Shown here piece by piece: positions 42,843-52,381 of a stretch of DNA of 64,000 nt; positions within the stretch are counted from its first letter, which is position 1, and each line of letters starts with the position of its first letter. Below the pieces are notes generated by a model that did no database searches, was not told the origin of the DNA, and worked only from the letters and a program-made list of their open reading frames with translations. The translations under genes and the position numbers were made by a program. Source of the DNA: Halorussus amylolyticus (GTDB taxonomy: Archaea > Halobacteriota > Halobacteria > Halobacteriales > Haladaptataceae); contig NZ_ML974133.1 of assembly GCF_004143485.2 (NCBI RefSeq), positions 124,001 through 188,000 on the forward strand, read 5' to 3'.

Positions 42843-44477
42843 ATGGCAACGAGTGACCGCCTCCGAAAGGTCGTCGGGGATGTTGGCGACGACGAGGCGC
42901 CGCCTCGAGTCGCGCTGATTCTGTTGGCGGGAGCCGTCGCCGCCGCGGCCAGCTTTCCGGTGGCGTGGCTCGTTATGCGGTCGCTCGAAATCGGCACGGA
43001 ACAAGCACTCGAACTCCTCGTTCAGCCCTCCACGCTCGAAATCGTCACCAACAGCATCCTGCTCGTCGCGGGAGTCACCGCGGGGTCGGTCGTAATTGGC
43101 GTCCCGCTCGCGGTCCTGACGGTCCAGACCGACCTCCCGTTCCGTCGGTTCTGGACCGTCGTGGTGTCGCTCCCGCTCGTCGTGCCGAGCTACATCGGCG
43201 CGTTCGCGTTCGTCTCGGCGTTCGGGCCGCGGGGCGAACTCGCCCAACTCCTCGCGCCGCTCGGAATATCCGAGATTCCGACCATCTACGGTTTCCACGG
43301 TGCCGTGTTGGTACTGACGCTGTTTACCTACCCCTACGTCTTCCTCACGACGCGAGCCGCACTCATCTCGTTCGACGGCACTCTCATCGAGGCCGCCAGA
43401 ACCCTTAATCACGGCCGGTGGGACGCGTTCAAGAAAGTGACGTTCCCGCAAATCGCGCCGGGCATCGCGGCCGGGAGCCTGCTGGTGGCGCTGTACGCGC
43501 TCTCGGACTTCGGCACGCCCGCAATCATGCAGTTCCCGGTGTTCACCCGCGAGATATACGTCAACATGTGGGACCGAAACTTCGCGGCATTGTTGTCGCT
43601 CCAGCTGCTGGCGCTCGCCGCTGTCATCCTCGCGCTCGAAAATCGGGTCAGCGCGAGCGACGAGGGCGCACACGTCTCGCGCGGGTCCGGGTCGGTCCGA
43701 TTCTCGCTCGGCGTCTGGAAGTTCCCCGCGCTCGCGTTCTGTACGCTCGTCGCAGTGGTGTGTCTCGTCGTCCCGGTCGGTATCTTGTTCGTGTGGCTCA
43801 CCCGACCTGGACCGGGGTACGCTGGCGGCGGCTTCGAGTTCTCGTGGCTCTACGGTCTCAGTTCGGTGTACGTGGCCGTGCTCGCCGCCGGAGTCGCTAC
43901 CCTCGCGGCGCTCCCCGTGGCGTACCTCTCCGGGCGGTCGGACGCCGCACTCGCCACGCTGTTCGAGCGCGCGAGCTACGTCGGGTACGCGACCCCCGGC
44001 GTGGTGCTGGGGCTTGCGCTCGTCTACTTCGGGTCGGCAAACGTACCCGGACTCTACCAGACGATTCCGCTCCTCACGTTCGCCTACGTCGTTCGGTTCC
44101 TGCCCCAAGCGGTCGGGTCGGTCCGGTCGTCGGTGTTGCAGGTGGACCCCAAACTCACCGAGGCCGCACGGACGCTCGGCGAGACGCCCGGCCGAACCTT
44201 CCGGCGAGTGACCCTGCCGCTCATCGCGCCGGGCGTGGTCGCGGGCGCGGCGCTCGTGTTCCTCACGACGATGAAAGAGCTTCCCGCGACCCTCATGCTG
44301 CGTCCGACAGGTTTTGAAACCCTCGTCACGTACATCTGGAACGTACAGGAAGCGGGCTACTACGGACAGGCCGCCGTCCCCGCGCTCGTCCTCGTGGGCG
44401 TCTCGGCGCTCTCGATGCTCGTCCTCCTCAGACAGGACGGCAGTCTCGTGGGACAAGAAGGAAAAAACGATGGATAG
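42843..44477 (+). CDS. Fe(III) ABC transporter permease (FbpB-like, fused two-domain)
   Basis: 544-residue permease with about 12 helices and two EAA loops, DGTLIEAARTLNHGRWDAFKK in the first half and EAARTLGETPGRTFRRVTLP in the second. This is the duplicated permease of the FbpB/ThiP class. The gene starts directly after the binding-protein stop and overlaps the ATPase gene by 8 bp. Confidence 0.93.
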   Translation: MATSDRLRKVVGDVGDDEAPPRVALILLAGAVAAAASFPVAWLVMRSLEIGTEQALELLVQPSTLEIVTNSILLVAGVTAGSVVIGVPLAVLTVQTDLPFRRFWTVVVSLPLVVPSYIGAFAFVSAFGPRGELAQLLAPLGISEIPTIYGFHGAVLVLTLFTYPYVFLTTRAALISFDGTLIEAARTLNHGRWDAFKKVTFPQIAPGIAAGSLLVALYALSDFGTPAIMQFPVFTREIYVNMWDRNFAALLSLQLLALAAVILALENRVSASDEGAHVSRGSGSVRFSLGVWKFPALAFCTLVAVVCLVVPVGILFVWLTRPGPGYAGGGFEFSWLYGLSSVYVAVLAAGVATLAALPVAYLSGRSDAALATLFERASYVGYATPGVVLGLALVYFGSANVPGLYQTIPLLTFAYVVRFLPQAVGSVRSSVLQVDPKLTEAARTLGETPGRTFRRVTLPLIAPGVVAGAALVFLTTMKELPATLMLRPTGFETLVTYIWNVQEAGYYGQAAVPALVLVGVSALSMLVLLRQDGSLVGQEGKNDG

Positions 44478-45669
44478 CGAACTGTCGAACGACACGCAGG
44501 ACATGGTACGAAAACGCGAACGAACGCCGGACGACCCCGGGGAGTCGAGTCCAGACGCCGACCGAGTGCTCGAACTCGACGGCGTCACCAAGACCTACGG
44601 CTCCGAGACCGCGGTGGACTCGCTCTCGCTGTCGGTTCACGAGGGCGAACTGCTCACCCTGCTCGGGCCGTCCGGGTGCGGGAAGACCACCACGCTCCGG
44701 ATGATGGCCGGACTCGAGCGCCCGGATTCGGGGTCGGTCCGACTCGACGGCGAGGTGGTCGCCGACGGGACCACCAGCGTCTCGCCCGAGAACCGAAACG
44801 TGGGGCTGGTGTTCCAGGACTTCGCGCTGTTCCCGCACCTCACGGTTGCCGAGAACGTCGCGTTCGGACTCACCGACGCGACCGACGAGGAAATCGACGA
44901 GAAAATCACGTCCCTTCTCGACCTCGTGAATCTCTCGGCCCACCGCGAGGCCAAGCCAGACGAGTTATCGGGCGGCCAGCAACAGCGGGTCGCGCTCGCG
45001 CGGTCGCTCGCGCCCGAACCCGCCATCCTCCTGCTCGACGAACCCTTCTCGAACCTCGACGTTCGCCTCCGGGTCGAGATGCGCGAGGAGGTCCGCGCGA
45101 TTCTGAAGGAGGCGGGCGTCACCGCCGTCTCGGTGACCCACGACCAGGAGGAGGCGCTCTCCATCTCCGACCGCGTGGCCGTGATGAACGACGGCGACGT
45201 CGAGCAGGCGGGCCGCCCCGAGAGCGTGTTCGAACACCCCGAATCGCGGTTCGTCGCCTCCTTCCTCGGGCAGGCAGGGTTCCTCTCGGGTCGGTACGAG
45301 GACGACGCCATCGAGACCCCAATCGGCGTGTTCACGCCCCAGCGTCTCAACGGTCTCTCCGAGGAGTACGCCGGCACCGACCTCGACGTACTGGTCCGGC
45401 CCGACGACCTTCAGGCGACCGTCGTGAGCGAGCGCGAGGCCGACGGCCACATCATTCACCGCCAGTACACCGGTCCGTCGTTCGTCTACCGCGTCGAACT
45501 CGGAAACGGCGACGTGGTCCACTGCCAGCACAACCACGTCAAGGAACTCGACATCGGTAAGCCCGTGACGGTCGAACTCGACGCCGACCACACGCTCGCG
45601 TGGTACCCGCCGCGCGAGGACGCCCCGGAAGGGACCGAACGACGCGCAGAGGCCCCGCGAACTCAATGA
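44470..45669 (+). CDS. Fe(III) ABC transporter ATPase (FbpC/PotA-like)
   Basis: 399 residues. Walker A GPSGCGKTT, signature LSGGQQQRVALARSL, Walker B LLLDEPFSNLD, H-loop VTHDQEEAL; the last ~110 residues are a TOBE-type domain. The start is MDSELSNDTQD; ~30 unconserved polar residues precede the ABC core. It overlaps the permease gene, and its stop overlaps the following gene by 4 bp. Confidence 0.94.
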   Translation: MDSELSNDTQDMVRKRERTPDDPGESSPDADRVLELDGVTKTYGSETAVDSLSLSVHEGELLTLLGPSGCGKTTTLRMMAGLERPDSGSVRLDGEVVADGTTSVSPENRNVGLVFQDFALFPHLTVAENVAFGLTDATDEEIDEKITSLLDLVNLSAHREAKPDELSGGQQQRVALARSLAPEPAILLLDEPFSNLDVRLRVEMREEVRAILKEAGVTAVSVTHDQEEALSISDRVAVMNDGDVEQAGRPESVFEHPESRFVASFLGQAGFLSGRYEDDAIETPIGVFTPQRLNGLSEEYAGTDLDVLVRPDDLQATVVSEREADGHIIHRQYTGPSFVYRVELGNGDVVHCQHNHVKELDIGKPVTVELDADHTLAWYPPREDAPEGTERRAEAPRTQ

Positions 45670-47776
45670 ATCGCCGACGGTTTCGCCTGCTGGCCGGGGC
45701 GCTCGCCCTGCTCGCGGGCGGGGTCGTTCTCTTTCTGGCAACCGAACTGTTTCCGTACCACACGCCCAACCACGACGAGGGCGTCTATCTCCAGCAGGCC
45801 ACGATGCTGTTGGAGGGGAAGCTGTTCGTCCGGCCGCCCGTGCCCGATGCGTTCAGACCGTGGTTCTTCGTCGAAGACGGCGCGCAGTTGTACCCGAAGT
45901 ACGCGCCGATTCCGGCCGCGATGTTCGCTGTCGGGGAGCTTCTGGGCGGCTACCGAACCGCGCTCGCGCTGGTCGCCGCGGGGAACGTCGGCCTGACGAC
46001 TCTGCTTGTCGCCGAGGCGTTCGACCGCCGGACCGGTCTGCTCGCGGGAGCCTTTCTGCTCGCGTCGCCGCTGTTCCTCGTGGACTCCTCTATCTTCCTC
46101 CCCTACGCGCCCACGACGTTCTGGAATCTGGTGTTCGCGGTGGCGTACGTCCGGGGCGCGCGCGCGGAATCCCGAAACACACCGAGAACCGCCTCGCGCG
46201 GGCGAGCGCCGCAGGCGCTCGCCCGCGCGAGCTACGGGTACGCCGCGCTCGCGGGCCTCGCAATCGGCATCGCGTTCTTCTCGCGACCCTACACCGCCGT
46301 ACTGTTCGCGGCCCCGTTCATCGCACACGCGCTGTACTCGCTCGTCCGCGGCTTTTCGTCCCGGTCCGACTCGCCCGACTCTCGATTACCGCCGTCTTCG
46401 GCCTCGCGGGCGTCGGGACCACGCTGGCGTACAACGCCACAGTGACCGGGTCGGCGCTGACGTTCCCCTACGAGGCGTTCGCGCCGCGCGACGGTCTCGG
46501 CTTCGGCTACCGCGAGATTCTTGGCTACGGTCGGGAGTACACCCCGGCGCTCGCGCTCCGGGCGAACGCCGAGGTGGTCTCGGTGCTGTTCGCCGAGTGG
46601 GTCGTCGCCGGACCGGTCGGCGCGCTGCTCGCGCTCGTCGGTGTCGGCGCGTTCCTCCGGCGGGCCGACCCTAACTGGTCGCCCGAGTTCACCGACGCGC
46701 AGACCCGCGCCGTGCTCGCCGGACTGTTCGTCTCCGTCGTCGCGGGCAACGTCTACTTCTGGGGGAACCTCAACATCCTCGGCGACCTCGCGGACCCCGC
46801 GGACGGACTCGTGGACACGCTCGGGCCGTACTACCACTTCGACCTGCTCGTGCCGACCGCGGCGTTCGCGGCCCACGCGACCGTACTCGGATTCGACCGC
46901 GTGCGTGCGCGGACGACCCGCACGGTACGCCCGCGGGCGACCCTCGCGGCGGTCGCGGTGGTCGGAACGCTTCTCCTCGCTGGCGCGGCCGGGGGTACCC
47001 TCGCGCCGACGCTCGCCGAGAACGCCGAAATAACGGGCGCGTACGAGCAGTCCTACCAGCCGTTGGAGGACCGTGACCTCTCGAACGCGGTGGTGTTCCT
47101 CCCGACGCCGTACGGCGACTGGCTGAATCACCCGTTCCAGCACCTCCGAAACGACCCCGGTTTCGACGGCGAGGTGGTCTACGCGATGGACGGACCCGAT
47201 ACGGCCGAAGTCGCCGCCGAGTACCCTGACCGCACCTACTACCGCTACGTCTACCGCGGCGAGTGGACGCCCTTCCTCGGCCAGTCGGTGGACTCGGCCC
47301 TCCGCGAGGTCCGGGTCGTCCGTGGCGACTCGGTCGGAGTGGGCGCTTCGTTCGGCGTCCCCGACCACGCAGACCGCGTTTCGGCGCGGCTCTCGACCGC
47401 CGAGGGCGCGAGCTACTACGCGATGAACGGCACCGGGAACGTCTCGCTCGACCTTCGAGTCGCGAACGGTTCGGCTCGCGTCGTCGGGTCGGAAATCAGC
47501 CCGGTCGGCGAAAACGGGTCGGTTCCGGTCGATTCCGACGACGAGGTACTCCTGCAGGTGTTCGTCAGCGACGCCGCAGGCGGGGGCTTTTCCTACCGGC
47601 TCGAACTCCCGGTCCGCGACGACGACGGCGAGTTAGTCGCGCTCTCGCCCTACCGCGAGGCGTGCTTCGTCGCCGACGAGTGCGGTGGCGAGGCCGCGTA
47701 CGTACCCGGCGCGGTTCCCTCCGGCGTCCACGTGGAGACGGATATTTATTCGTCGGCGAGCGAGTCGGATTCGTGA
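45666..47776 (+). pseudogene. GT-C membrane glycosyltransferase (PMT/GT39-like), frameshifted
   Basis: Starts MNRRRFRLLAGALALL, with the acidic GT-C motif NHDEGVYLQQA in the first loop and several membrane helices. The frame is lost around a run of four T (46353-46356); adding one base there joins YSLVRGF to the continuing helices (LSITAVFGLAGVG) and a soluble C-terminal domain, giving 703 residues. Either a one-base deletion has broken the gene or the sequence has an error there. The DNA also carries an 18-bp perfect palindrome (46193-46231). Relatives transfer sugars from dolichol phosphate donors. It is coupled to the iron ABC operon by an ATGA overlap. Confidence 0.8.
46193..46231. repeat. 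18-bp perfect palindrome within the GT-C gene
   Basis: Arms 46193-46210 and 46214-46231 around the loop GCA. It encodes SRGRAPQALARAS, a polar loop not expected to be conserved. Confidence 0.9.
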
Positions 47777-48267
47777 CTCGAATCGATTTGCTCCGCGACC
47801 GCGAATCGGTGTCGACGAGCGAGGAGACGATTCGGCTCGACTCCGAATCGTTCGAAACTGTCCGAGAGAACGTCACCTCGGGACTCGACCGATGGGTCGG
47901 GGCACTCGTCCGCGACGACGACAACCGAATCGCGCTCGTCCGAAACCGCTGGAGCGACGGCTGGGTGCTTCCCGGCGGGAACGTCGAGTCCGGCGAAACC
48001 CTCCGCGAAGCAGTCGCGCGCGAGGTACGCGAGGAGACCGGTCTCGCCGCGAGCGTCGAGCGACCGGTGGAGGTGGTCGAACAGACGTTCGTCTCCGGAG
48101 ACGACGCTGTTCGGGGCCACTTCGTCGTCTTCGATGCCCGCACCGAAGACGCCGAACTCGGCGACGACCTCGGCGTAGACGACTCGGAAATCGAGGCTGC
48201 GGGGTGGTTCGCAGATGTGCCCGACGACGCCCGCGACCCCGCTCTCCTGCGTCGCCACTTCGGGTGA
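47773..48267 (+). CDS. NUDIX hydrolase with GTG start
   Basis: 164 residues. The NUDIX box is complete: GGNVESGETLREAVAREV followed by REETGL. The start is a GTG whose last bases overlap the upstream stop (GTGA), matching the coupled starts in this operon. Substrate not predictable. Confidence 0.9.
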   Translation: MTRIDLLRDRESVSTSEETIRLDSESFETVRENVTSGLDRWVGALVRDDDNRIALVRNRWSDGWVLPGGNVESGETLREAVAREVREETGLAASVERPVEVVEQTFVSGDDAVRGHFVVFDARTEDAELGDDLGVDDSEIEAAGWFADVPDDARDPALLRRHFG

Positions 48268-48378
48268 TGGCTCGGCCCTTTCGGACTACGCGGACTGTCG
48301 GTTCGGGAGCGACGACCGACCCGTGAGGAGCGCCCGCGCCGAGTTAGCTCCGTCTTCGTATATAAAATCCCGGGCGGC

Positions 48379-49098
48379 TCACTGCCGTCGCTCTTCGAGA
48401 CACACCTTCACGATGGACTTCGCGATGGCCAGTCCGCCCTTTATCGGGTCGAGTTTGGTCTCGCCCGCGCGCTCGTCGTACTCGATGGGGACTTCGCGCA
48501 CGTCGTAGCCTCTCATTAGGGGCCGAATCAGTAGTTCGGCCGACAGCCCGGTGTTCTCGGTCCACGCCACGTCCTCGATGACCCTCCGGCGGTACGCGCG
48601 CATTCCTGTCGTGGTGTCGTGGACGCGTTCGCCCATCAGCGCGCTCGCCAGCAGGGCGAACGCCTGATTCCCGAACCGATTGAAGTCCGGCATCGCGTCG
48701 GCTCCCCAGTAGAGGCGGTCGCCGCTCACCACGTCGTAGCCGCGGTTCACGTAGTCGAGGAACTCCGGAAGCTGTTCCATCGGATACGTGTCGTCGCAGT
48801 CGGTCGTCACGACCACCGGGCGGTCGGCCGCGAGCAGGGCCTCCCGAACCGCGACGCCGTAGCCCTGCGGCTCCTGTTTGATGACCCGTGCGCCGTGTTC
48901 GCGAGCGATTTCGGGAGTTCGGTCGCTCGACCCATCGACGCAGACGACCTCCGCGCGACCGTCGGTGATTCGGTCGATGTCGGACAGGACCGCCTCGATA
49001 GCGGCCTCCTCGTTGTAGGTGCCCATGACGACACTCAGGTCGTCGAAGGTGTACTGTTCAGTCGCCTCGGCATCCGTACCGACCGCGTCCGTACTCAT
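48379..49098 (-). CDS. GT2 glycosyltransferase, dolichol-phosphate-sugar synthase-like
   Basis: 239 residues of the DPM1/GT2 family. Motifs: SVVMGTYNEEAAIEAVL, VVCVDGSSDRTPEIA, the metal-binding VVVTTDCDDTYP, and NRFGNQAFALLASALMG. There are no C-terminal membrane helices, as in the short DPM1-type enzymes. It should load a sugar on dolichol phosphate for AglB-type glycosylation or the GT-C enzyme upstream. A degenerate DtxR-type palindrome lies 35 bp upstream. Confidence 0.9.
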   Translation of the reverse strand: MSTDAVGTDAEATEQYTFDDLSVVMGTYNEEAAIEAVLSDIDRITDGRAEVVCVDGSSDRTPEIAREHGARVIKQEPQGYGVAVREALLAADRPVVVTTDCDDTYPMEQLPEFLDYVNRGYDVVSGDRLYWGADAMPDFNRFGNQAFALLASALMGERVHDTTTGMRAYRRRVIEDVAWTENTGLSAELLIRPLMRGYDVREVPIEYDERAGETKLDPIKGGLAIAKSIVKVCLEERRQ

Positions 49099-49132
49099 CT
49101 TGCTGAACGCTTGTATCGGCCCGTATTTGTAC

Positions 49133-49150
49133 TTTTAGGTTCGCCAAAAA
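49133..49150. promoter_or_regulatory. Degenerate DtxR-type site before the GT2 gene
   Basis: TTTTAGGTTCGCCAAAAA resembles the two palindromes at 40441 and 41662 in one half (TTTAGG) and partly in the other (GCCAAA). GTACAAATACGG just downstream on the minus strand is a possible TATA element. Confidence 0.4.
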
Positions 49151-49299
49151 ACACACTCGGTATCTGTCACTATCACGCTCCGAGACCGGATGAGATGTCA
49201 CTGAATCGGGTATCTCCGACCAGTCGATTCCGAATCCGTCGTTTTCACCGATTTCACCCGTCTGCGAGTTCCCCCGAACGAGAGAAATTCCGTATAGCA

Positions 49300-49314
49300 G
49301 TATACCATGTATAC
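49300..49314. repeat. Paired GTATAC palindromes in the 3' flank of the integrase gene
   Basis: GTATAC-CAT-GTATAC, two copies of a 6-bp palindrome, in an A+T-richer 272-bp gap (49099-49370) otherwise without a gene. It could be a recombination or operator site; nothing confirms either. Confidence 0.4.
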
Positions 49315-49370
49315 GTTCGATCGGGAACGTCGAACTCTCGAAAAGGATACAAAAGCAAGATACCTCGAAC

Positions 49371-50429
49371 TCAGAGAAGCGAGTAGATGTTCTCCTCGTA
49401 CACTTCCCGGACGCGGTCGCCCCAGTTGTGGGTGTACGTGTCGATGATGTCGGTCGCCACGTCCCCGCGAAGGTACTTCACGATTCCCCGGTCGCCGGTG
49501 CGGTCCCGGAGGTGGGTCGTGAAGAAGTGTCGAAAGTAGTGCGGCGTGACGTTCTCCTCCGCGCCGCCGCCCCGTCGGTACCACCCCGCTTCGCGGGCGT
49601 GAGTCTCGACGACGTTCCGAACCATCTGAGGAGTGAGTCGGCGTCCCCACTTCTTGCTGGTGCTGACGAACAGCGGTTCGGCGTCCGAGACGGCGTCGGG
49701 ACGGACGGCCAGCCACCGAGTCAGTACCGACGCGAGTTCTCCGTCCACCGGGACGACGGTCGGGCGCTTGCGCTTGTTCGCCGCCGTCCGCTCTTCGCCG
49801 TTGACCACGTCGCCGCGCCCCGCGTCCGAACCGACGAACAGCGCGTCTCCGCGGCCGTCGAGCTGTGGTCGCGTACCGAGTTCGTACGCCTCGCTCGCCT
49901 CGCCCGAAAGTCGAACGTCCCGGAGGTCGAGGTTGCAGAGTTCGCCGACCCGAACCCCGGTTTTGAGCAGGGTGACGACCACCGCCCGCTCCAGCGGGTG
50001 TGAAATCTCGCCGACGAACGCCCGCATCTGCGGGACCGAAATCTCCCGGCGAGTCGGGTCCTTGTCGATGGACTCGTTCATCTCCTCGACCACGAGCGCC
50101 ATCGGATTCGAGTCGAACGCGCCGACTTGCGTCATGTACGCATAGAATCGGTGGAGGTACGACGCGTACGTGGCGACGGTGCTGTCCGCGAGATCGCCCC
50201 GGTGGCCGTGGACCCACGCCATGCACTCGCGCTGGGCCGCGTCGCCCGGAGGGAGCGACTCCCCGCGAGGATTGCGCTCGGGTGCGTCGAGAAACGACTC
50301 GAACTCCCGAAGGACGCGCTCGTAGGCTTCGCGAGTCCGGTCGCTCTTGCCGTGGTACCGGAGGTCTTCGAGGAAGTATCTCACCGGGTCGTCGGGGTCG
50401 ACTTCCTCGGTGGCCCGACTACTCGCCAT
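49371..50429 (-). CDS. Tyrosine recombinase/integrase (XerC/D-like)
   Basis: 352 residues. The N-terminal SAM-like DNA-binding domain is followed by the catalytic domain with Arg160 in KTGVRVGELCNL, HYFRH (His297, Arg300) and the nucleophile Tyr332 in TYTHNW. Length suits XerA/XerC-type recombinases. It overlaps its upstream partner by 11 bp. No att duplication, phage genes or tRNA target were found nearby, so a housekeeping or domesticated role is as likely as a mobile one. Confidence 0.92.
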   Translation of the reverse strand: MASSRATEEVDPDDPVRYFLEDLRYHGKSDRTREAYERVLREFESFLDAPERNPRGESLPPGDAAQRECMAWVHGHRGDLADSTVATYASYLHRFYAYMTQVGAFDSNPMALVVEEMNESIDKDPTRREISVPQMRAFVGEISHPLERAVVVTLLKTGVRVGELCNLDLRDVRLSGEASEAYELGTRPQLDGRGDALFVGSDAGRGDVVNGEERTAANKRKRPTVVPVDGELASVLTRWLAVRPDAVSDAEPLFVSTSKKWGRRLTPQMVRNVVETHAREAGWYRRGGGAEENVTPHYFRHFFTTHLRDRTGDRGIVKYLRGDVATDIIDTYTHNWGDRVREVYEENIYSLL

Positions 50430-50832
50430 CGTCCACCGTCGTGTAGCCTCCCCGGCGGCCGCTGTACTGGACTCGGTTCTCGTTCTGGAGTCGCTGGAGG
50501 GTCTCCTCCAGTCGGTCCTCGAAGTCGCCCGCGAGTTCGTCTACCAGTTGGTCCCACGACAGATGGCCTTCCGAATCGAGGCGGTCGAGAAGGCGCGTTT
50601 CGAGGCCGCCACCCCCGGGGTTCGACCCTTCAAGACCACCTTCCGCGGGGTTCTCCGTCTCACCCGCCCCGGATTCGAGGTCGAACCCGCGTCTCCCGGC
50701 CTGTACCATCGTTCTGACGAACTCGCTCTGGCTCATGTCGAGTTCGTCGGCGTGACGCTTCCACTTTTCTTTCTGGTACGCTGGCACGAACGTCTTCACG
50801 GCCGTCCGGTCGGTGTCAACCTCGTCGTTCAT
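50419..50832 (-). CDS. DUF5805-type protein paired with the recombinase
   Basis: 137 residues. The N-terminal part (VKTFVPAYQKEKWKRHADEL, MSQSEFVRTMVQAGRRGF) looks like a ribbon-helix-helix DNA-binding module. After a Gly/Glu linker, the C-terminus resembles a winged helix (LSWDQLVDELAGDFEDRLEE). Haloarchaeal genomes commonly place a DUF5805 gene before an XerC-like integrase. It is likely a regulator or accessory factor of the recombinase. The start is ATG 50832; the upstream extension is not conserved-looking. Confidence 0.75.
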   Translation of the reverse strand: MNDEVDTDRTAVKTFVPAYQKEKWKRHADELDMSQSEFVRTMVQAGRRGFDLESGAGETENPAEGGLEGSNPGGGGLETRLLDRLDSEGHLSWDQLVDELAGDFEDRLEETLQRLQNENRVQYSGRRGGYTTVDDGE

Positions 50833-51436
50833 CGCTCGCTTGGTGCGTCTCACCCTCAGTATATGAATGTGTCCCAATTACGGGGATAAAGTATCTTATT
50901 TGCGTGTATAGTACCACCAGCCAGTGATTTTGAGTACTAAATGGAGAGGTTTACTAATTAGAAGTCCTGCAAAGAGAGATTATAATTTTGGTAGGGGTGG
51001 GCCTGCTTAGAGAGATTACTAACTAGGCCGTGCATCCTTCGAGAAATTGACCGCTGAAGGCGATGCCGTTCGGCGATGATTTGCTCCGGTAACAGAGTCT
51101 CGTTCGGGTCGTCGGTACCCGGACCTACTCGAACCGAGTCGGCCAATCGACGATATTTCGAAATGTGATTTGTCGGTGTCGCGACAAATCCGTCGCGGCC
51201 TCGACCGCCGACCTATTTCGTAGGGAGAATTGAAACAACAAAAGAGGAAACAGTCGCGTGCTCTCGACCAGGGGATTTTTGGCCCGTCGCGAGGGCTATC
51301 TCGAACCACCTCGAAAACGCTCCGAACCGGCGTGGAACCGCGAGGCCGAAACGGGCGAGCAAGCCGCCGAACTGATACACGCTATTTTGCGATATCTCTC
51401 GGTCGGGTCGAACCACAGGCGAGACGCGAACCCCTG
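50833..51436. other. 604-bp gene-free, A+T-rich tract
   Basis: The left half is distinctly A+T-rich for this genome, with repeats of AGAGAGATTA (50973-50982, 51009-51018), each near a TTACTAA-type sequence. The right half returns to ordinary composition. No credible gene or tRNA was found; small open frames overlap on both strands without start context. It may be a decayed insertion next to the recombinase. Confidence 0.6.
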
Positions 51437-52336
51437 TCAGTGAATCGCCATCTCGGTCTCGGTGTCGGCTCGTAAGAAGACTTCCTTCGCGCGCTCGACA
51501 CCCGTACTGGCCTCCGAGCAGTTTTCCATCAGCACCGTCTCGCTCGGGAACAGTTCCTCGCCCACGACGAGACCGTGTTCGCGGGCGGTAGAGCCGGTGA
51601 CGGTCAGGTACACCCCGACCTCGGTCTCCGCGATGGCGGCTTCTTCCTCTTGGTCCTCTCCGGGGTACTCGAAGTCGAGCGCCCCGGTGTTTCGCGTGCC
51701 GAGGACCGCTTCCACGAGTCGCTCGTAGCGCGGCGAGATACAGAGACCGCCTTCGTACTCGCTCAAAAACGCTCGCGTCGGGCGCTCGCCCTGCGGGAGC
51801 GCCTCGGGGGCCGCCATCAGCGTGTGGTACACCGTATCGCCCATCCCGGCGACCACCCGAACGTCGGTGTCGTGGGGGTCGATGCGGGCGTTCACGTCGG
51901 CGATTCGGGTCAGCGGGTCGGGACGGAGTTCCACGACCTCTTCGAGCACGAGGTCGGCGCTGTCGAAGCCGAGCGCGAACTCGTGCTTGCGGAGCGCGCG
52001 AAACGGCTCCTCGCGTCCCACGAGTCGGAGTTCCACGTCGCCGACGGGCACGGTGAGGCTATCGAAGACGATTCGGCGCGGCTTTCCGGCCCGGTCGTCC
52101 CGAAGAAGGGTGTAATCGGGTTCGGCGCTGTCGTCGGGATGGCTGTAGTCGGCGAGTCGAGCGTAGGGCCCTCGCTCGGGAGTCTGGCTTCCCTTGGTGA
52201 CGGCCTTCTCGTATCGGAGCGTCGAGATAACGTCGTCGGCGACTCGCTCGGCGTCGGCCTCCTCGGCGACCCGCTGGAGGACCGCCTCCAGCGGTCGCCC
52301 TTTGCGCGGTACCGCGACCGGAATCGTCTCAGTCAT
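51437..52336 (-). CDS. HisG-like conserved haloarchaeal protein
   Basis: 299 residues. The beginning, IPVAVPRKGRPLEAVLQRVA, resembles the first strand and loop of ATP phosphoribosyltransferase HisG (AVPNKGRL), and later strands suggest a periplasmic-binding-like fold. The canonical PRPP-binding loop is not recognisable. The protein is probably a divergent relative without HisG activity. No histidine genes adjoin it. Confidence 0.65.
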   Translation of the reverse strand: MTETIPVAVPRKGRPLEAVLQRVAEEADAERVADDVISTLRYEKAVTKGSQTPERGPYARLADYSHPDDSAEPDYTLLRDDRAGKPRRIVFDSLTVPVGDVELRLVGREEPFRALRKHEFALGFDSADLVLEEVVELRPDPLTRIADVNARIDPHDTDVRVVAGMGDTVYHTLMAAPEALPQGERPTRAFLSEYEGGLCISPRYERLVEAVLGTRNTGALDFEYPGEDQEEEAAIAETEVGVYLTVTGSTAREHGLVVGEELFPSETVLMENCSEASTGVERAKEVFLRADTETEMAIH

Positions 52337-52381
52337 TAGGCCAAACGTGGCACGGCGGGAGTAAACGCGTTGCGTTTCCGG

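Noticed and set aside
46340-46370. Programmed ribosomal frameshift in the GT-C gene
   Set aside because: No slippery heptamer or downstream pseudoknot is evident; a T-run indel is simpler. Kept as an open alternative only.
49371-50832. Integrated provirus
   Set aside because: No capsid, terminase or replication genes, no tRNA and no att duplication within the window.
50958-51146. 62-residue frame in the A+T-rich tract
   Set aside because: No homology, overlapping frames on both strands and no promoter.
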